Positions 14,129 to 15,820 of a DNA stretch of 15,820 bases are shown here, piece after piece. Under the pieces are notes generated by a model. It had not been told where the DNA came from, ran no database searches, and worked only from the letters and a program-made list of their open reading frames with translations. The DNA lies in assembly GCA_040510575.1 (NCBI GenBank), contig JBEVIU010000114.1, positions 1 to 15,820 on the forward strand. Direction: 5' to 3'. The stretch's first letter is position 1. The number at the start of each line of letters is the position of its first letter. Origin of the DNA: DASUMF01 sp040510575. GTDB lineage: Bacteria > Actinomycetota > Acidimicrobiia > IMCC26256 > DASPTH01. Both the position numbers and the translations under genes were made by a program.

Positions 14129-15820
14129 ATGGCGATCAGCGGCGTCGCCGACCTCACGGGACGCGTCCTCGCTGCCCGGTATCGCGTGCTCGCTCCGATC
14201 GGTGCGGGCTCGAGCGGCCGCGTCTACGTGGCCGACGACGTCCGGCTCCGCCGACGGGTCGCGGTGAAGGTGCTGCACGCCGGGCTCGCCGACGATCGCG
14301 GCTTCCTCCGCCGCTTCCGGGTCGAAGCGCAGGTGGCCGCGTCGTTGCACCACCCCAACATCATGGCGGTGTACGACTGGGGCGACGACGAGGTCCCGTT
14401 CATGGTGCTCGAGCTGCTGCAGGGTGGCAGCCTGCGCAGCCTGCTCGATGCGGGTGCGCGGTGCTCACCCTCGCAGGCCACGCACGTCGGCCGCCAGGTC
14501 ACCGCGGCACTCGAGTACGCGCATGCGCGCGGCCTCGTGCACCGAGACATCAAGCCGGCCAACCTCCTCTTCGACGAGCACGGGATCGTGCGGGTCGCCG
14601 ACTTCGGCCTCGCGCGTGCACTCGCCGAAGCGAGCTGGACCGAGCCGGCCGGCGCGGTCGTCGGCACAGCGCGGTACGCGGCGCCGGAACAGGCCACTGG
14701 AGCCCCACTCGACGGACGCGCCGACCTCTACTCGCTCGCGATCGTGTTGGCGGAGGCCGTGAGCGGCACGGTGCCCGGCGTCGCCGACACCGCGATCGGC
14801 ACGCTCGCGCTCCGCACCCACACCGCGATCGTCGCCCCGCTCGAGCTCGGTCGTCTCGGCCCGGTCGTCGAGCGGGCGGGCCGGCCGAACCCCGACGAGC
14901 GGTATCCCGACGCTTCCACGATGGGCGACGCGCTCACCGACGCGGCTCGCACGATGCCGCCTCCCACGCCGCTCGCGCTCGCGGGGCTCGACGGCGAGGT
15001 CAACCTCAGCGATCCGACGCAGATCGGACGCTCGGCGGGGCTGTTCGACCAGGACGCGTCCGACGTGCCTCCGCCCGTGGATCCCATCACCCGTCGCGAG
15101 CGAGCGCCGGGTGCGGGCCGTTGGGTCGGTGCGGTGGTCGCGCTCGCTGTGGTCCTGGCGCTGGTTGCCGGGGGCGTTGCGCTCGCGTCGACCGGGTCCG
15201 GCACGGTCGGCGTTCCGTCACTCGTCGGTCTCCCGACGGATCGCGCGACGCAGCAACTCGCCGATGCAGGGCTCGGCATCCGCGTGGTGACGCGCGCGTC
15301 CGACGACCCCGCGGGAATCGTGATCGGTCAGGATCCTGTCGCCGGCGCGTTCGTCTCCGACGACGCCACCGTCGAGCTGGTCGTCTCGCGCGGACCGCCG
15401 AAGGTCACGGTGCCCGAGGTCACGAACCTGTCGGAGGCCGACGCCACCACCGCGCTCGAGGGGATGGGGTTCGCGGTGAAGGTCGAGCGCCGCAACGACG
15501 AGAGCGCGCCGGTCGACGCGGTGCTCGGCACCGACCCCCCGATCGGCTCGCGACAACCCAAGGAGTCGGTCATCACGCTCGTGGTGAGCGACGGGCCCGC
15601 GCCGGTCGCGGTGCCCGACGTGACGGGCAAGACCTACGACGAAGCGGCCGCGGCCCTCTCGGCGCAGCGGTTCACCGCGGCGCGCGCACCCGACGAATTC
15701 AGCGCCACGGTGGAGACGGGGAAGGTCATCCGCACCGATCCGAGCTCGGGGTCGTTCGCCGGGCGCGACTCGACGGTGTCCGTGGTGGTCAGCAAGGGCC
15801 CCGAGCTGATCGAGGTCCCG
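14129..15820 (+). CDS. pknB: PknB-type Ser/Thr protein kinase with PASTA repeats (3' end cut by window)
   Basis: The frame is open from the ATG to the window edge (564 codons, no stop), so the gene is partial here. The Hanks-type kinase domain covers about 18–275. It has a glycine loop GAGSSG (25–30), K47, HRDIKPAN with catalytic D140, DFG at 158–160 and APE at 185–187. All residues needed for activity are present. A juxtamembrane linker of about 55 residues leads to a membrane segment (332–354). Outside it are three PASTA domains (about 360–427, 430–495, 498–560) and the first residues of a fourth. PASTA domains of this family bind peptidoglycan fragments or lipid II, so the kinase probably couples cell-wall state to growth and division control. 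None of the usual partners (FHA protein, PstP, RodA, PbpA) is seen on this side. The start is supported by TACCCT 8 bases upstream. Confidence 0.95.
   Translation, partial: MAISGVADLTGRVLAARYRVLAPIGAGSSGRVYVADDVRLRRRVAVKVLHAGLADDRGFLRRFRVEAQVAASLHHPNIMAVYDWGDDEVPFMVLELLQGGSLRSLLDAGARCSPSQATHVGRQVTAALEYAHARGLVHRDIKPANLLFDEHGIVRVADFGLARALAEASWTEPAGAVVGTARYAAPEQATGAPLDGRADLYSLAIVLAEAVSGTVPGVADTAIGTLALRTHTAIVAPLELGRLGPVVERAGRPNPDERYPDASTMGDALTDAARTMPPPTPLALAGLDGEVNLSDPTQIGRSAGLFDQDASDVPPPVDPITRRERAPGAGRWVGAVVALAVVLALVAGGVALASTGSGTVGVPSLVGLPTDRATQQLADAGLGIRVVTRASDDPAGIVIGQDPVAGAFVSDDATVELVVSRGPPKVTVPEVTNLSEADATTALEGMGFAVKVERRNDESAPVDAVLGTDPPIGSRQPKESVITLVVSDGPAPVAVPDVTGKTYDEAAAALSAQRFTAARAPDEFSATVETGKVIRTDPSSGSFAGRDSTVSVVVSKGPELIEVP

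Overview
The window is GC-rich bacterial DNA with dense genes, GTG starts and GC-rich third codon positions. Gene content and order point to an actinobacterium. The order cysteine desulfurase – mnmA – short MetE-like protein – ligA matches, from memory, the iscS–trmU–Rv3015c–ligA neighbourhood of Mycobacterium tuberculosis. A deep-branching group such as Acidimicrobiia is my guess; there is no rRNA or other direct marker to test it.

Left part (1–6666, all minus strand), read in the direction of transcription. It starts with a small basic protein (6666–6391). A single-chain methylmalonyl-CoA mutase (6305–4176) and its G-protein chaperone MeaB (4137–3166) follow. Then comes a membrane-anchored PAS-PAS-GGDEF-EAL protein for c-di-GMP turnover (3102–883), and last an unrecognised 206-residue protein with its own strong promoter (711–91). 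Mutase and MeaB are clearly one functional unit, for propionyl-CoA/methylmalonyl-CoA metabolism. Nothing in the sequence ties the c-di-GMP enzyme to them beyond strand and proximity.

Middle part (6744–13579, mostly plus strand). Cysteine desulfurase and mnmA overlap by three bases and form a tRNA 2-thiouridine unit: the desulfurase mobilises sulfur and MnmA puts it on U34. A minus-strand multi-pass membrane protein (9886–8984) faces mnmA. A second plus-strand run follows: a core MetE-like zinc protein (9950–10975), a zinc-ribbon/membrane/Thr-rich-tail protein (10977–11528), and NAD-dependent DNA ligase LigA (11555–13579).

Right part (13590–15820). A minus-strand single-pass membrane protein with a predicted extracytoplasmic beta domain is convergent with ligA. 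It is divergent from a PknB-type Ser/Thr kinase with PASTA repeats, which runs off the right edge without a stop.

The most distinctive non-coding signal is a recurring TANNNT hexamer 6–8 bases before the start codon of six genes, which suggests leaderless transcription. Genes inside operons or with leaders use a Shine-Dalgarno sequence in at least two cases. I see no RNA gene, CRISPR array, insertion sequence or phage gene, and no obvious new defence system. No intergenic gap exceeds about 175 bases. The least understood parts are the MetE-like protein, the zinc-ribbon/Thr-tail protein, the 206-residue protein and the small basic protein.
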